A stretch of 54,037 nt of DNA from Bryobacterales bacterium (lineage in GTDB: Bacteria > Acidobacteriota > Terriglobia > Bryobacterales > UBA6623), in NCBI GenBank assembly GCA_028819235.1, contig JAPPMC010000243.1, forward strand, positions 6,999-61,035, written 5' to 3'. The number at the start of each line of letters is the position of its first letter. The stretch's first letter is position 1. The notes below the pieces were generated by a model. That model had not been told where the DNA came from, ran no database searches, and was given only the letters and a program-made list of their open reading frames with translations. Made by a program: the position numbers and the translations under genes. Positions 18,396-26,644 of the stretch are shown one piece after another.

Positions 18396-19415
18396 TCAGC
18401 ACTGCCGCACCCGCGCAAGCAGGGCGTCGCCACTGTCGCAGATCAACAGCCACTGCCCGATCTCCTCCAAGAGATCCGTGTCCGTAATTCCCTCCAACAG
18501 GCTGGCGAGGCGGCCCACCGGAGCACCTCCGAAGCGGATCCTCGCCAGTCTCAGCAACAGCCTGCGCTCCCGCTCCAGACCTGCCTCGTGCTCTTCCTGG
18601 CGGCCTTCCTGGCGGCCTTCCTGGCGGCCCTCGTCTCGCATCCTGTCGGCCCAGGTCCTCGGCTCCGTTTGCAGCATGTCCAGCACCTCCCTCAAATTGT
18701 CGCTCACCGGTGCGTCGGTGACCCCCAAATCGTGCAGCGCAACCTGCGTGATCCAAGCTGCGAAGGCACTCGCCAGATCCGCACGCCCCGGCTCGCTCGC
18801 CCAGCGGCCCAGCGGTTCCGCTGCTTTGCAGGGCGCCTCCGGAGTGGCACACCGCTGCAGCCTCGACAGCAATACTGCCATGTTCCCGTCCCCACCAGGG
18901 TCTGGCCAGTTTCGGAAGTCTAGGGTCGGGCACTCCATCCGCGGGGCATCCGCACCCAGACCACCCTCCTCGGCTTCGATCATCTCCGAGACCTCAGTAG
19001 CAACCCTCCATTCCCTGCGCCCGCTGTACAGGGTCAGGTGGCGGACGCGCGGCATGTGGGTTGCCGTATAGCCGCGCTTGACAGGCGGATCACGGCTCAG
19101 CTTCAAGCACATCGTCGCCACAGCCTGGAGCATGCGGAATGGCATTGTCGGGTCCGGCTCGGACTGGCACTCCAGCAGCAGCCAGACCAGACTGCCGTCT
19201 CGCAGGGTCAGTCGCCAGGCAGCATCGGTCAGCCGTTGGGAGAGGTCCGGGCCGACGATGTTGGCGCTGGTCGGATGCATCTCCGCGATCTGCCCCTCGT
19301 CGAGGCCGGCCAGGGGGTGGGCGCGGAGCAAGTGCCGGATGAAGGCAGCGTTGTGGACAAAGCGCTTGAATGCCGCGTCGCGGGGCAGGCGCATGCCGAA
19401 ATCGAAGGATTCCAT
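18396..19415 (-). CDS. Rpn-family recombination-promoting nuclease / putative transposase (PD-(D/E)XK)
   Basis: 339-residue Rpn/YhgA-like protein. The N-terminus FKRFVHNAAFIRHLLRAHPL is typical; the nuclease core is in LTDAAWRLTLRDGSLVWLLLECQSEPD (about residues 62–88), with D in TDAAW, E and Q in ECQS, as in PD-(D/E)XK enzymes of this group; MPFRMLQAVA follows. The C-terminal half holds a GRQEGRQEGRQEE tandem repeat that is common in this family and a helical tail. Rpn proteins cut DNA and can raise RecA-independent recombination. A TACAAT hexamer on the minus strand at 19468–19473 could be its -10 (leader ~45 nt). It is surrounded by gene-poor sequence, as usual for mobile accessory genes. 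Confidence 0.82.
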   Translation of the reverse strand: MESFDFGMRLPRDAAFKRFVHNAAFIRHLLRAHPLAGLDEGQIAEMHPTSANIVGPDLSQRLTDAAWRLTLRDGSLVWLLLECQSEPDPTMPFRMLQAVATMCLKLSRDPPVKRGYTATHMPRVRHLTLYSGRREWRVATEVSEMIEAEEGGLGADAPRMECPTLDFRNWPDPGGDGNMAVLLSRLQRCATPEAPCKAAEPLGRWASEPGRADLASAFAAWITQVALHDLGVTDAPVSDNLREVLDMLQTEPRTWADRMRDEGRQEGRQEGRQEEHEAGLERERRLLLRLARIRFGGAPVGRLASLLEGITDTDLLEEIGQWLLICDSGDALLARVRQC

Positions 19416-19677
19416 ATCGAGCGTGGCAGTGATCGCGGCATTAGGCTCGCTCGTCTGCCGGCACGAGATTGTAGCGGATGCGCTTTCGGGCCGACGATGA
19501 TCAGCACTCCGATCGAGGCTGAAACCATGAGCCCCCGCCGAAAGGCCCGAGCCTTCCCCGGAAGTGTGGCAGCTTCGGCGGCGACGCTCCCCTCGGGAAG
19601 AGCAAGCCCTGCCTGCAGGGCAGACCCGGGCTCTGGCTTCTGTACGCCTGTTAGCAGCATGGCATCACGAGCACGAT

Positions 19678-19696
19678 GAGCGGTGAGCCGCTCACC
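19678..19696. repeat. Overlapping perfect palindromes
   Basis: GGTGAGC-C-GCTCACC (19682–19696) overlaps GAGCGG (19678–19683) with CCGCTC (19688–19693). It is operator-like, but there is no adjacent start codon, so a regulatory role is unproven. Confidence 0.3.
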
Positions 19697-20060
19697 ATGA
19701 CCGCGCCCTCCTCAACGCTGATGCGGGGGGCAATCAGCAGCTCGCAGACGTCGTTGGCACGCCCTAGCCCATCGACGAGACTGCCTGGAACTCAATCTCA
19801 ATTCGGTCCCGATTCCCAAGCAGGACACGCTGGGCAGTGGTGGGCGCGGGCTTGTTGACCGGCCGGGCCCGTCGCCGGGCCCGAGTGCTGGAACTGGGGA
19901 GGAAGGGTGCGCTTCAACAACTCGCACGTTCGCGTGTCGAACCGGAACTCCACCAAGATGCAGGCCGCGAGCGGGTCTCACTACCGGTCCGGGAGATGCG
20001 CCGTCGGCGCGCCTGCATCGGCGGTACCCGTGCGATCTGAATTCATACTAGTGGTAGGGG

Positions 20061-20066
20061 TATAAT
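20061..20066 (+). promoter_or_regulatory. -10 element for hicB
   Basis: Consensus TATAAT inside an AT-rich patch that stands out from the GC-rich surroundings, 26 nt before the first in-frame ATG of hicB. No good -35 match. Confidence 0.55.
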
Positions 20067-20092
20067 ATGTTATATAGAGAAGTCCAAAGGGA

Positions 20093-20518
20093 ATGAGTTT
20101 CTCCATCATGGATGTGAAGATCCAGCTGGCTGTCCAGATGCGCTCGGATGGAAGGGATTGGATCGCTCTATGTCCTAGCATCGACGTAGCCTCGCAGGCA
20201 CACACCAAGAGAGAGGCTCTCAGGAGTCTCCGGGAGGGTGTCGAACTGTGGTTCGAATCCTGCATTGGCCGGAACGTTCTCAGCGAAGCGCTGTCCGCCT
20301 CAGGCTTCACACGCCTGAAGGCTGGCGAGAAGCTGCCCGGGCGTGCCCCGAATACAGTCGTGACTCGCAATCTCCTCGGTTCGGCACCGGAGAATCGCCG
20401 TGCTGAATCCTCTGCGATCAACTTCGCGGTCAAGAGAATAAGTGGACAGAACTTCGTCGAGGGGTACATACCGGGAACGCTTGCACGGGGCGGCCCCTAT
20501 TACCACGTAGCCGTTTGA
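20093..20518 (+). CDS. hicB: HicB-type antitoxin
   Basis: HicB-like antitoxin. The core VKIQLAVQMRSDGRDWIA then CPSIDVASQAHTKREALRSL is the degenerate RNase H-like HicB fold that neutralises HicA. The total 141 residues include a C-terminal extension of unknown role. Two starts compete: ATG 20093, only a couple of bases after an AAAGGGA site, and ATG 20108 (residue 6), which gives the more typical HicB beginning but is about 15 nt from that site. The stop overlaps a TTG that begins the recognisable hicA sequence, so the pair was an operon in hicB–hicA order. The partner toxin is frame-broken (next entry), leaving this as an orphan antitoxin that may still bind its promoter. Confidence 0.8.
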   Translation: MSFSIMDVKIQLAVQMRSDGRDWIALCPSIDVASQAHTKREALRSLREGVELWFESCIGRNVLSEALSASGFTRLKAGEKLPGRAPNTVVTRNLLGSAPENRRAESSAINFAVKRISGQNFVEGYIPGTLARGGPYYHVAV

Positions 20519-20722
20519 GTCGGCCGAGCTTCAAGATCCTCAAGAGCACCAAGAGTTCGAGTTGGACCGACATGGAGGAAGCCGCTCCAGCATGGCTAAA
20601 CCAAGAACACTCGTTTTGGGTTGATCCCGGTGCGAAGACGGCATTGGGCGGACATCGTGGTGTCGGTGGCCCGCGCAATTGCGGTGACTAGATCCGATAT
20701 GGAACTCTTCATCCACCTTGGG
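20515..20722 (+). pseudogene. hicA: Frameshifted hicA toxin remnant
   Basis: Three consecutive pieces of HicA are visible in three frames. Frame starting at TTG 20515: LSRPSFKILKSTK. Frame starting at 20553: EFELDRHGGSRSSMAKPRT, matching the HicA block FELxRxxGSH with the catalytic His replaced (GGSR). Frame of 20621 onward: IPVRRRHWADIVVSVARAIA then VTRSDMELFIHL, matching the C-terminal region of HicA that begins VPVH. At least two frameshifts separate the pieces, and the His of GSH is lost. Either the toxin is a true pseudogene or the assembly has two indels here; the His loss favours decay. Confidence 0.65.
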
Positions 20723-21261
20723 GCATCTCCACGCGAGGCAGGTCAAGCTCTCGACAGGATGCGATCTCCGGAAGCGTGGCGATCTTCGCCCGGGCCTGTG
20801 ACCCGCTGTGCAGCGGCCCGCTGTGGTCGGAAGCTGCTTGGATATCGTGCACGGGGCGACTTGGCCAGGCCAGCAGGGCTACCTCAGGCACCGGGATGCG
20901 GAAAGCGTTTGACTCCCGAGGTCACGTTATCCAAGCCTGAACATCGCGGCTGGGCAGCATTCTTGGGCCATTGAGTCGTCCCTGAACCTGGCTTTCCAAA
21001 CGCGCCGACGTGGCTCTCTACCAAGTCGGGGCCTGAACCTTGTCAGTGCCAAGGCTCGATCCGCCGGCACACCTCGTACCCTTGCGGGTTGGTACCCGAC
21101 GACCCCAAGCTGCCAATCCTGCCATCCATCGAAACCGTGAGGCGGATCCGACCCGGAAGGGTCAGCCGTCGCTCGGAAGCGGAAGAGTCGTTGGGCGATC
21201 GCCTCGAAACACCGAGCTGCTCGGTCCGTCGGTGGTCAGCGGATCCCTATAATCGGCGGGC
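20723..21261. other. Intergenic stretch after hicA remnant
   Basis: 539 bases with no recognisable gene. It ends with the -10 element of the downstream lipoprotein gene. Confidence 0.4.
21248..21253 (+). promoter_or_regulatory. -10 element, probable leaderless promoter
   Basis: Perfect TATAAT followed by 8 nt (CGGCGGGC) and the ATG at 21262. This spacing puts the transcription start at or next to the A of the start codon. No ribosome site fits in the gap. Confidence 0.6.
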
Positions 21262-23715
21262 ATGCGCGTGTCATTACTAGGGGCATCTGCCCTTCTCGCC
21301 GCCGGTTGCACGCAGGAGCAGGCCACCAGCACAAACGACGAACTGCCGCCCGCTATCGTTGCCGGGGAAGTCGTCGCCGAGCGCGTCTCGCCCGCCGACA
21401 CAACATCCGACTGGCCTGCCTTGGCCGCCGGCCGGGACGGGAGCCTTTGGACAGCCTACGTCGAATGGAACGGAAGCGACGCCGACAAGGTTGTCGTGCG
21501 ACATCGGCCCCCGGACGGAGAGTGGGGGGAGCCGATCGTCGTCGACGACGGCAAGTGGGACCACTACCTGCCCGCAGTCGTGGCCCTTCCTGACGGGGCC
21601 ATGGTGCTGTGGTCGGCGCGCGACGAGGCGGACTTCGACCTCTATGCCGCGATTCTCGACCCGCCGGGCAGCGTCGGTGCGATCGAGGCCGTGGGGACGG
21701 GCGCGCACGGCGACTTTCACCCAAGTGCTGTGGCCGATGCCGACGGCAATGTGACCGTTGTGTGGCAGTCGTTCCGCGAGCTGCAGGCCGAGATCTACGG
21801 GCGGCGTCACACCGACGCTGGGTGGGGCCCTGTCGTCAACATCTCGCGTTCCGCGGCCAGTGACTGGGAGCCCTCCGCGGCATTGGACTCGTCTGGGCAG
21901 GCCTGGGTCTCCTGGGACACGTATCGGTCGGGGAACTATGACGTGCTGGTCTCTGCCTTCGACGGGGCAAGCGCCAGCGAGCCCATTGCCGTGGCTTCCG
22001 GCCCCGGGGCGGAGTTCCACTCCTATGTGACGGTCGATTCGGCCGACAGGGTGTGGGTGGCCTACGACACAGCTCTCAAGAATTGGGGAAAGGACTTCTC
22101 GACGTCGAGCCGGGCCGAGGGCAGCGAGGGCCTTCATGCGCGCAGGGGGATCGGCTTGCGGGTCGTCGCAAACGGACGGGTCTTCGAACCGTCCCACGAC
22201 CTTAGTGATGTGTTGACCGGCCGCATGACCCAGTTCGCCGAACTGCCGGCGCTCGCGTTCGACGGGGGCGGATCCCTGTGGATCGTGTTCCGACACTGGA
22301 CCATCAGGAAGCCCCACGAAATGTTCCACGTGTATGCGAGCCGGCTTGGCAGCGACGGCTGGACAACGCCCGTGATGCTGACGAACAGCTCGGGCCGCAA
22401 TACGCAGAGGACCGCGCTGGCAACGACCGCGCTCGGTGGGATCCAACTCGCCTTTTCCAGCGACCTCCGATCCCCGGAGAATCTCCCGACGGAGCAGATG
22501 CATGCCCTGCACTACAACGTCTACACCGCTTCCCTAGATCCGGTAACTTCCGAACCGCCCAGTTTGAAGGCGGTCGAGGTCGCTCCTGTGGCCGAGTCAT
22601 TCGAGCCGCGGGTGCGGGAGACCATGGAGGCGGACGGGCAGGCCTACACGTTGCTGCTGGGAGACTGCCATCGCCACACTGACGTGCGCGGGCACAGCGA
22701 CGTCGACGGTTCCATTGAGGACACCTACCGGTATGCGATCGACGCGGCCCAGCTGGACTTTGTCGGGCCCAGCGACCACAACGAAGTCCTCGGCGGACGC
22801 TGGCCCGACTCCTTGAGGGACTACCAATGGTGGTACGCGCAGAAGCTTGTGGACGTCTACACCCACGGTCCGAAGTTCTGGGGCCTCTACAGCTACGAAC
22901 ATTCGATGGCGCGTCCGGGAGGCCACCGCAACGTCCTGTACCTGAAGCGTGGGGGGCCGATCCGCCCGATCGACCGCGGGAAGGGGCTGGAGGCCCCCGA
23001 TAACCTGCCGCCAGTGCTCTGGGAGTGGATGCAGGAGAACGTGCTCTCAGAACGCGGGCAGAAGACCGTGATTGTGCCGCACACATTCGCGGCCGGACCG
23101 ATCGCGGACTGGAACTGGGCTCCTGATCCCATGGACTGCCTGCTGGAGATCTACCAAGGGGCCCGCGGCAGCTACGAGGCTTGGCGGACGCCGGAAGGTG
23201 AGAAGCGTGGAGGAACTCAGGTCGATGATCCGGGCCACTTCGCGCGAGATGCTCTCGACAAGGGCCACAAGTACGGGTTCGTCTCGTTCAGCGACCACGG
23301 CTCGACGCACAACTCATGGGCTGCGGTGTGGGCCCGCGAGCCCACCCGCGAGGCCTTGTTCGACGCCATGCTCGCCCGAAGGACCTTTGCGGCGAGCGAC
23401 GAGATCATCGTGAAGGCAGTCGCCGCCGATCACATGGTTGGGGAAGAGTTCAGTGCCCGTGCCGGTCATCCTCTGGAATTCCGGATGGAAGTCGACGCTC
23501 CTGACGACATATTGCGTGTGGACTTGGTCCGGGACGGGAAGTATGTCTACACTGCCCGGCCCGGAGGCCGGCAGGCCGAACTGAGATTCATGGAGACCGA
23601 CACCGCTGCGGGCGATTCGTACTACTACGTCCGCGTCTTCCAGCGGGACCCTGAGAACCCCGGTGGTGACCCGGAGATCGCTTGGACTTCTCCCTTCTTC
23701 GTGCGCTACGAGTGA
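21262..23715 (+). CDS. Lipoprotein with beta-propeller-like N-terminus and PHP-like (DUF3604-type) metallohydrolase domain
   Basis: 817 residues. Lipobox LLAAGC (Cys16) gives outer- or inner-membrane anchoring. Residues ~35–420 hold at least five repeats built as 'W..yP..A.d..G..wv.W', e.g. SDWPALAAGRDGSLWTAYVE and GDFHPSAVADADGNVTVVWQ, a sialidase/BNR-like propeller. From residue ~465 a metal-dependent module starts with LLLGDCHRHTDVRGHSD (residues 468–474 DCHRHTD), continuing with DFVGPSDHNEV, VIVPHTF and YGFVSFSDHGSTHN, the His/Asp pattern of PHP/DUF3604 proteins. Likely an extracytoplasmic hydrolase; substrate unknown, but the downstream glycan genes suggest carbohydrate. Alone in its transcript start (TATAAT 8 nt upstream). 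Confidence 0.85.
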   Translation: MRVSLLGASALLAAGCTQEQATSTNDELPPAIVAGEVVAERVSPADTTSDWPALAAGRDGSLWTAYVEWNGSDADKVVVRHRPPDGEWGEPIVVDDGKWDHYLPAVVALPDGAMVLWSARDEADFDLYAAILDPPGSVGAIEAVGTGAHGDFHPSAVADADGNVTVVWQSFRELQAEIYGRRHTDAGWGPVVNISRSAASDWEPSAALDSSGQAWVSWDTYRSGNYDVLVSAFDGASASEPIAVASGPGAEFHSYVTVDSADRVWVAYDTALKNWGKDFSTSSRAEGSEGLHARRGIGLRVVANGRVFEPSHDLSDVLTGRMTQFAELPALAFDGGGSLWIVFRHWTIRKPHEMFHVYASRLGSDGWTTPVMLTNSSGRNTQRTALATTALGGIQLAFSSDLRSPENLPTEQMHALHYNVYTASLDPVTSEPPSLKAVEVAPVAESFEPRVRETMEADGQAYTLLLGDCHRHTDVRGHSDVDGSIEDTYRYAIDAAQLDFVGPSDHNEVLGGRWPDSLRDYQWWYAQKLVDVYTHGPKFWGLYSYEHSMARPGGHRNVLYLKRGGPIRPIDRGKGLEAPDNLPPVLWEWMQENVLSERGQKTVIVPHTFAAGPIADWNWAPDPMDCLLEIYQGARGSYEAWRTPEGEKRGGTQVDDPGHFARDALDKGHKYGFVSFSDHGSTHNSWAAVWAREPTREALFDAMLARRTFAASDEIIVKAVAADHMVGEEFSARAGHPLEFRMEVDAPDDILRVDLVRDGKYVYTARPGGRQAELRFMETDTAAGDSYYYVRVFQRDPENPGGDPEIAWTSPFFVRYE

Positions 23716-23939
23716 TCCATCGGCCGGTGCCCGTAGGTGGGCGGTTCGCCGCCACAGTGAGCCCCCAGATACCTGAAACCGCATCGACGTTTGCTCCCGT
23801 GGCTTCGGGTCGTTGATTCCGTTGCACATTTCTTACACCCGTCTGGTGACCAACCCGCAGGCACTCCACTCGGATCAGCGTTTTCCCCAGAATCCCTGAG
23901 ATCGATCGCTCCGCAGCTGGTCCACCCAAACTTGGCGGG

Positions 23940-23945
23940 TAGAAT
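23940..23945 (+). promoter_or_regulatory. Candidate -10 element
   Basis: TAGAAT 22 nt before the ATG at 23968. It implies a short leader. -35 region weak. Confidence 0.4.
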
Positions 23946-23967
23946 CGAACGGTACCTGGAACACGCT

Positions 23968-25035
23968 ATGCGCCGCAATTCGATTCTCGCCCTCATCGCC
24001 AGCGCCTCAATCCTCCTTCCGGCGGCCGCTGGCCAAGCACCGATTCGCTGGAAGATTCACGACATGAACCGGCCCGCCCCCGCAAAGGTCACTTCGGGCA
24101 TCCCGCTGCCCGCACCGGCCCCTTCGGACGCGATAGTGCTATTTGACGGAAGTGACGTTTCCAAGTGGCGAGCGGCCGACGGCAGCGGCGCCAAGTGGGA
24201 GATTCGGGACGGCGCGCTGGCCGCTGCACCTGGCGGCGGAGCCATCTTCACCCGCGACGGCTTCGGAGACATCCAGCTGCACATCGAGTGGGCGGCGCCT
24301 ACGCCCGCCAGAGGTTCGGGTCAGGGCAGGGGGAACAGCGGCGTGTTCCTAATGGGCAAGTACGAGATCCAAGTTCTCGACTCGCACGACAATGTCACCT
24401 ACACCGATGGACAGGCGGCTGCGATCTACGGACAGTACCCACCCTTGGTGAATGCCAGCCGCCCTGCAGGGGAGTGGCAAGCATACGACGTTGTCTTCCG
24501 CAGGCCTCGCTTCCGTCCCGACGGTTCGGTGGCGCAGCCGGCCCGCGTCACCGTGCTCCACAACGGCGTCTTGGTGCAGGACAACAGTGAGATCTGGGGG
24601 CCGACCTCGTGGTTGCAGCACCTTCCTTACCAGTCCCATCCGGACCGTCTGCCCATCTCCCTTCAAGACCACGGCAATCCCGTCCTCTACCGGAACATCT
24701 GGCTCAGGGAACTGGACGAGGAGCCCAGGCCCGGGCCTGAGCACGGCCAGAGCAAGCCCATCCTGAGCATGACGCCGGAAATGCTGGACCGGTACGTTGG
24801 CAAGTATGACCAAGACTCGCCGCAGCCGACAGTAATCTCTCGCGATGGCGCCGTTCTGAAGATCAAGTTCGGATTCCTGCCGCCGCTGGAGTTGATGCCG
24901 CACTCGGTCACGGAATTCTCGTTGCGCTGGACCGCCGGGACAGTGGTCTTCGACCTTGACGGAACGGGCCGGCCAAAGTCGTTTGTCTTTCACATCGGAG
25001 GTGACGCCAGACCCGCCAAGCGTTCCTCCGACTGA
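23968..25035 (+). CDS. 3-keto-disaccharide hydrolase family (DUF1080) protein, secreted
   Basis: 355 residues from ATG 23968, chosen because MRRNSILALIASASILLPAAAG is a clear signal peptide; the frame is open further upstream without protein-like features. The DUF1080/3-keto-disaccharide hydrolase core (concanavalin-like beta sandwich) starts at AIVLFDGSDVSKWRAADGSG, continues KWEIRDGALAAAPGGGAIFT and DIQLHIEWAAP, with GNSGVFLMGKYEIQVLDSH, the most conserved block. The C-terminal ~90 residues (MTPEMLDRYVGKYDQD…) resemble a small beta-barrel-like domain rather than the family core. Family members act on 3-keto-glycosides or on polysaccharide chains outside the cell. Between the PHP-like lipoprotein and a sulfatase, consistent with glycan breakdown. 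Confidence 0.88.
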   Translation: MRRNSILALIASASILLPAAAGQAPIRWKIHDMNRPAPAKVTSGIPLPAPAPSDAIVLFDGSDVSKWRAADGSGAKWEIRDGALAAAPGGGAIFTRDGFGDIQLHIEWAAPTPARGSGQGRGNSGVFLMGKYEIQVLDSHDNVTYTDGQAAAIYGQYPPLVNASRPAGEWQAYDVVFRRPRFRPDGSVAQPARVTVLHNGVLVQDNSEIWGPTSWLQHLPYQSHPDRLPISLQDHGNPVLYRNIWLRELDEEPRPGPEHGQSKPILSMTPEMLDRYVGKYDQDSPQPTVISRDGAVLKIKFGFLPPLELMPHSVTEFSLRWTAGTVVFDLDGTGRPKSFVFHIGGDARPAKRSSD

Positions 25036-25125
25036 CGGGGATCGGCGCTTGACCCGTTCCACCGCTTGGCCAGCTTGCCCCCAAGGGCGCCGGCAGCGGC
25101 GCCGCTTGCGGCGTGCTAGGACTGT

Positions 25126-25153
25126 GACGGCCCTACGGGTCTGCGGGGCCGTC
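25126..25153. repeat. Perfect 8-bp hairpin before sulfatase
   Basis: GACGGCCC (25126–25133), 12-nt loop, GGGCCGTC (25146–25153). It is followed by TTAGAA-rich sequence; could end the preceding transcript or serve as an operator for the sulfatase gene 30 nt further on. Confidence 0.35.
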
Positions 25154-25183
25154 ATTAGAACGAACTGGTGATGGAGACTTGAG

Positions 25184-26644
25184 ATGACACACCGAGGACA
25201 CTTGCTGACTGCGCTCGCCGCCTTGGCCTTGGCGGCCTGCGCTGTCGAGCCCGCGCCCGAGCCGAGTAGGCCGCCGAATTTCATCATCGTCTTCGCTGAC
25301 GATCAGGGCTATGGCGACTTGGGCGTGTTCGGGGCCACAGACTTCAGCACGCCGCGCATCGACCGGATGGCCCAAGAGGGCATGCGCTTCACGGACTTCT
25401 ATGCGCAGCCTGTATGCGGGCCGTCCCGCACGGCCCTGCTCACGGGAAGCTACCCGATCCGGGTAGCCGAGTACGGGAACGAGAAGAACATCTTTCCGTA
25501 TGTGCACGAGCGGGAGATACTGCTGCCGCGAGTGCTGCAAGAGGCTGGCTACGCCACTGCAATGATCGGCAAGGTGGACATCACCAAGCGGCGTCAAGGC
25601 TTCAGGCCCGAGCTGAATCCGGTCCGACGGGGCTTCGACTACTGGTTCGGGGTAGTAGGGGCCAACGACAGCGGCGAGGTGCACTGGGTGTATCGCAACG
25701 AGGAGCGCATCCAAGAGTCTGCGGGCGTGGACGACCTCACTCGTCGCTACACCGACGAGGCGCTCGCCTTCATCCGCCAGAACCGGGACAAGCCCTTCTT
25801 CCTCTACATCGCCCACACGATGGCGCACGTCGTTCTGGGCGTCACCGAGCCGTTCCGTGGCCGCTCCGAGCGCGGGCTATACGGGGACGTAATCGAGGAG
25901 CTCGACGCCAGTACTGGTGAGATCGTCGACCTGATCGGCGAGCTCGGGCTGGACCACGACACCATCGTCGTCTATACCTCCGACAATGGCCCGTGGAGCA
26001 ACCATGCCCTGCCGCAGTACACGGCGGCGATCGAGGAGCACGCGGGCTCGGCCGGGCCGCTTCGCGGGGCCAAGGGCACCACGTGGGAGGGCGGGATCCG
26101 CGTCCCGACCGTGATGTGGGGCCCGGGCTACATTCCAGCCGGAACAGTCTGCTCCGAGATCGCTACCAACATGGATCTGCTGCCCACGTTCATCGGCATG
26201 GCGGGCGCGGCACTGCCCTCCGGCCGCGTCCTCGACGGCCGCGACATTGGTCCGCTAATGCGCGGCGAGCTCGGCGCAAGGAGCCCCCACGAAGCGTTCT
26301 ACTACTACCGCGAGACCCACCTCGACGCTGTCCGGAGCGGACCGTGGAAGCTGGTGTTCCCGAGGCCCGGACGTGACGACTCTGAGTGGCTCCTATCCAA
26401 GTCCGGGGCATTTCTCGGGGAGCTGCTCGAGCCGGTCGCGGAGCTGTCCCTGTACAACCTTGAGGAGGACATCGGAGAGACCGCGAATGTGGCCGGGCAG
26501 CATCCCGAGGTCGTCGAGAGACTCACCGCGTTCGCCGACCGGGCGCGTGAGGAACTCGGTGACTACGACCGCATCGGTTCGGGCGTGCGCTTCTTCGAAG
26601 ACGGCCCGAAATGGCCGCGCCGCCAGCAGTGGATGAGGCCCTAG
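25184..26644 (+). CDS. Arylsulfatase-type sulfatase, lipoprotein
   Basis: 486-residue type I sulfatase. Lipobox ALAAC (Cys19) after a short hydrophobic stretch indicates a lipid anchor. Metal Asp pair in NFIIVFADDQGYGDLG (D39, D40); formylglycine motif CGPSR at 78–82, followed by TALLTGSYP; second metal site in IVVYTSDNGPWSNH; substrate-pocket block GAKGTTWEGGIRVPTVMWGP. The ATG is preceded by GGAGACTTGAG. Unlike the Tat-exported sulfatase at 3239–4603 it uses the Sec/lipoprotein route. Its stop overlaps the stop of the convergent symporter gene by 4 bases (CTAG). Confidence 0.93.
   Translation: MTHRGHLLTALAALALAACAVEPAPEPSRPPNFIIVFADDQGYGDLGVFGATDFSTPRIDRMAQEGMRFTDFYAQPVCGPSRTALLTGSYPIRVAEYGNEKNIFPYVHEREILLPRVLQEAGYATAMIGKVDITKRRQGFRPELNPVRRGFDYWFGVVGANDSGEVHWVYRNEERIQESAGVDDLTRRYTDEALAFIRQNRDKPFFLYIAHTMAHVVLGVTEPFRGRSERGLYGDVIEELDASTGEIVDLIGELGLDHDTIVVYTSDNGPWSNHALPQYTAAIEEHAGSAGPLRGAKGTTWEGGIRVPTVMWGPGYIPAGTVCSEIATNMDLLPTFIGMAGAALPSGRVLDGRDIGPLMRGELGARSPHEAFYYYRETHLDAVRSGPWKLVFPRPGRDDSEWLLSKSGAFLGELLEPVAELSLYNLEEDIGETANVAGQHPEVVERLTAFADRAREELGDYDRIGSGVRFFEDGPKWPRRQQWMRP

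Larger units (their letters stand above)
19416..20092. other. Gene-poor region with an operator-like palindrome
   Basis: 677 bases between the Rpn gene and hicB. It contains the likely -10 boxes of both neighbours (19468–19473 minus; 20061–20066 plus) and a strong palindrome at 19678–19696. No gene supported. Confidence 0.4.

Noticed and set aside
20723..20974. Continuation of the hicA C-terminal frame as a longer gene
   Set aside because: After the VTRSDMELFIHL block the sequence loses HicA similarity and becomes low-complexity; only the first part is a HicA remnant.
26641..26644. Overlapping stop codons of convergent genes as a regulatory feature
   Set aside because: A 4-base CTAG overlap is common between convergent genes and shows no added structure.
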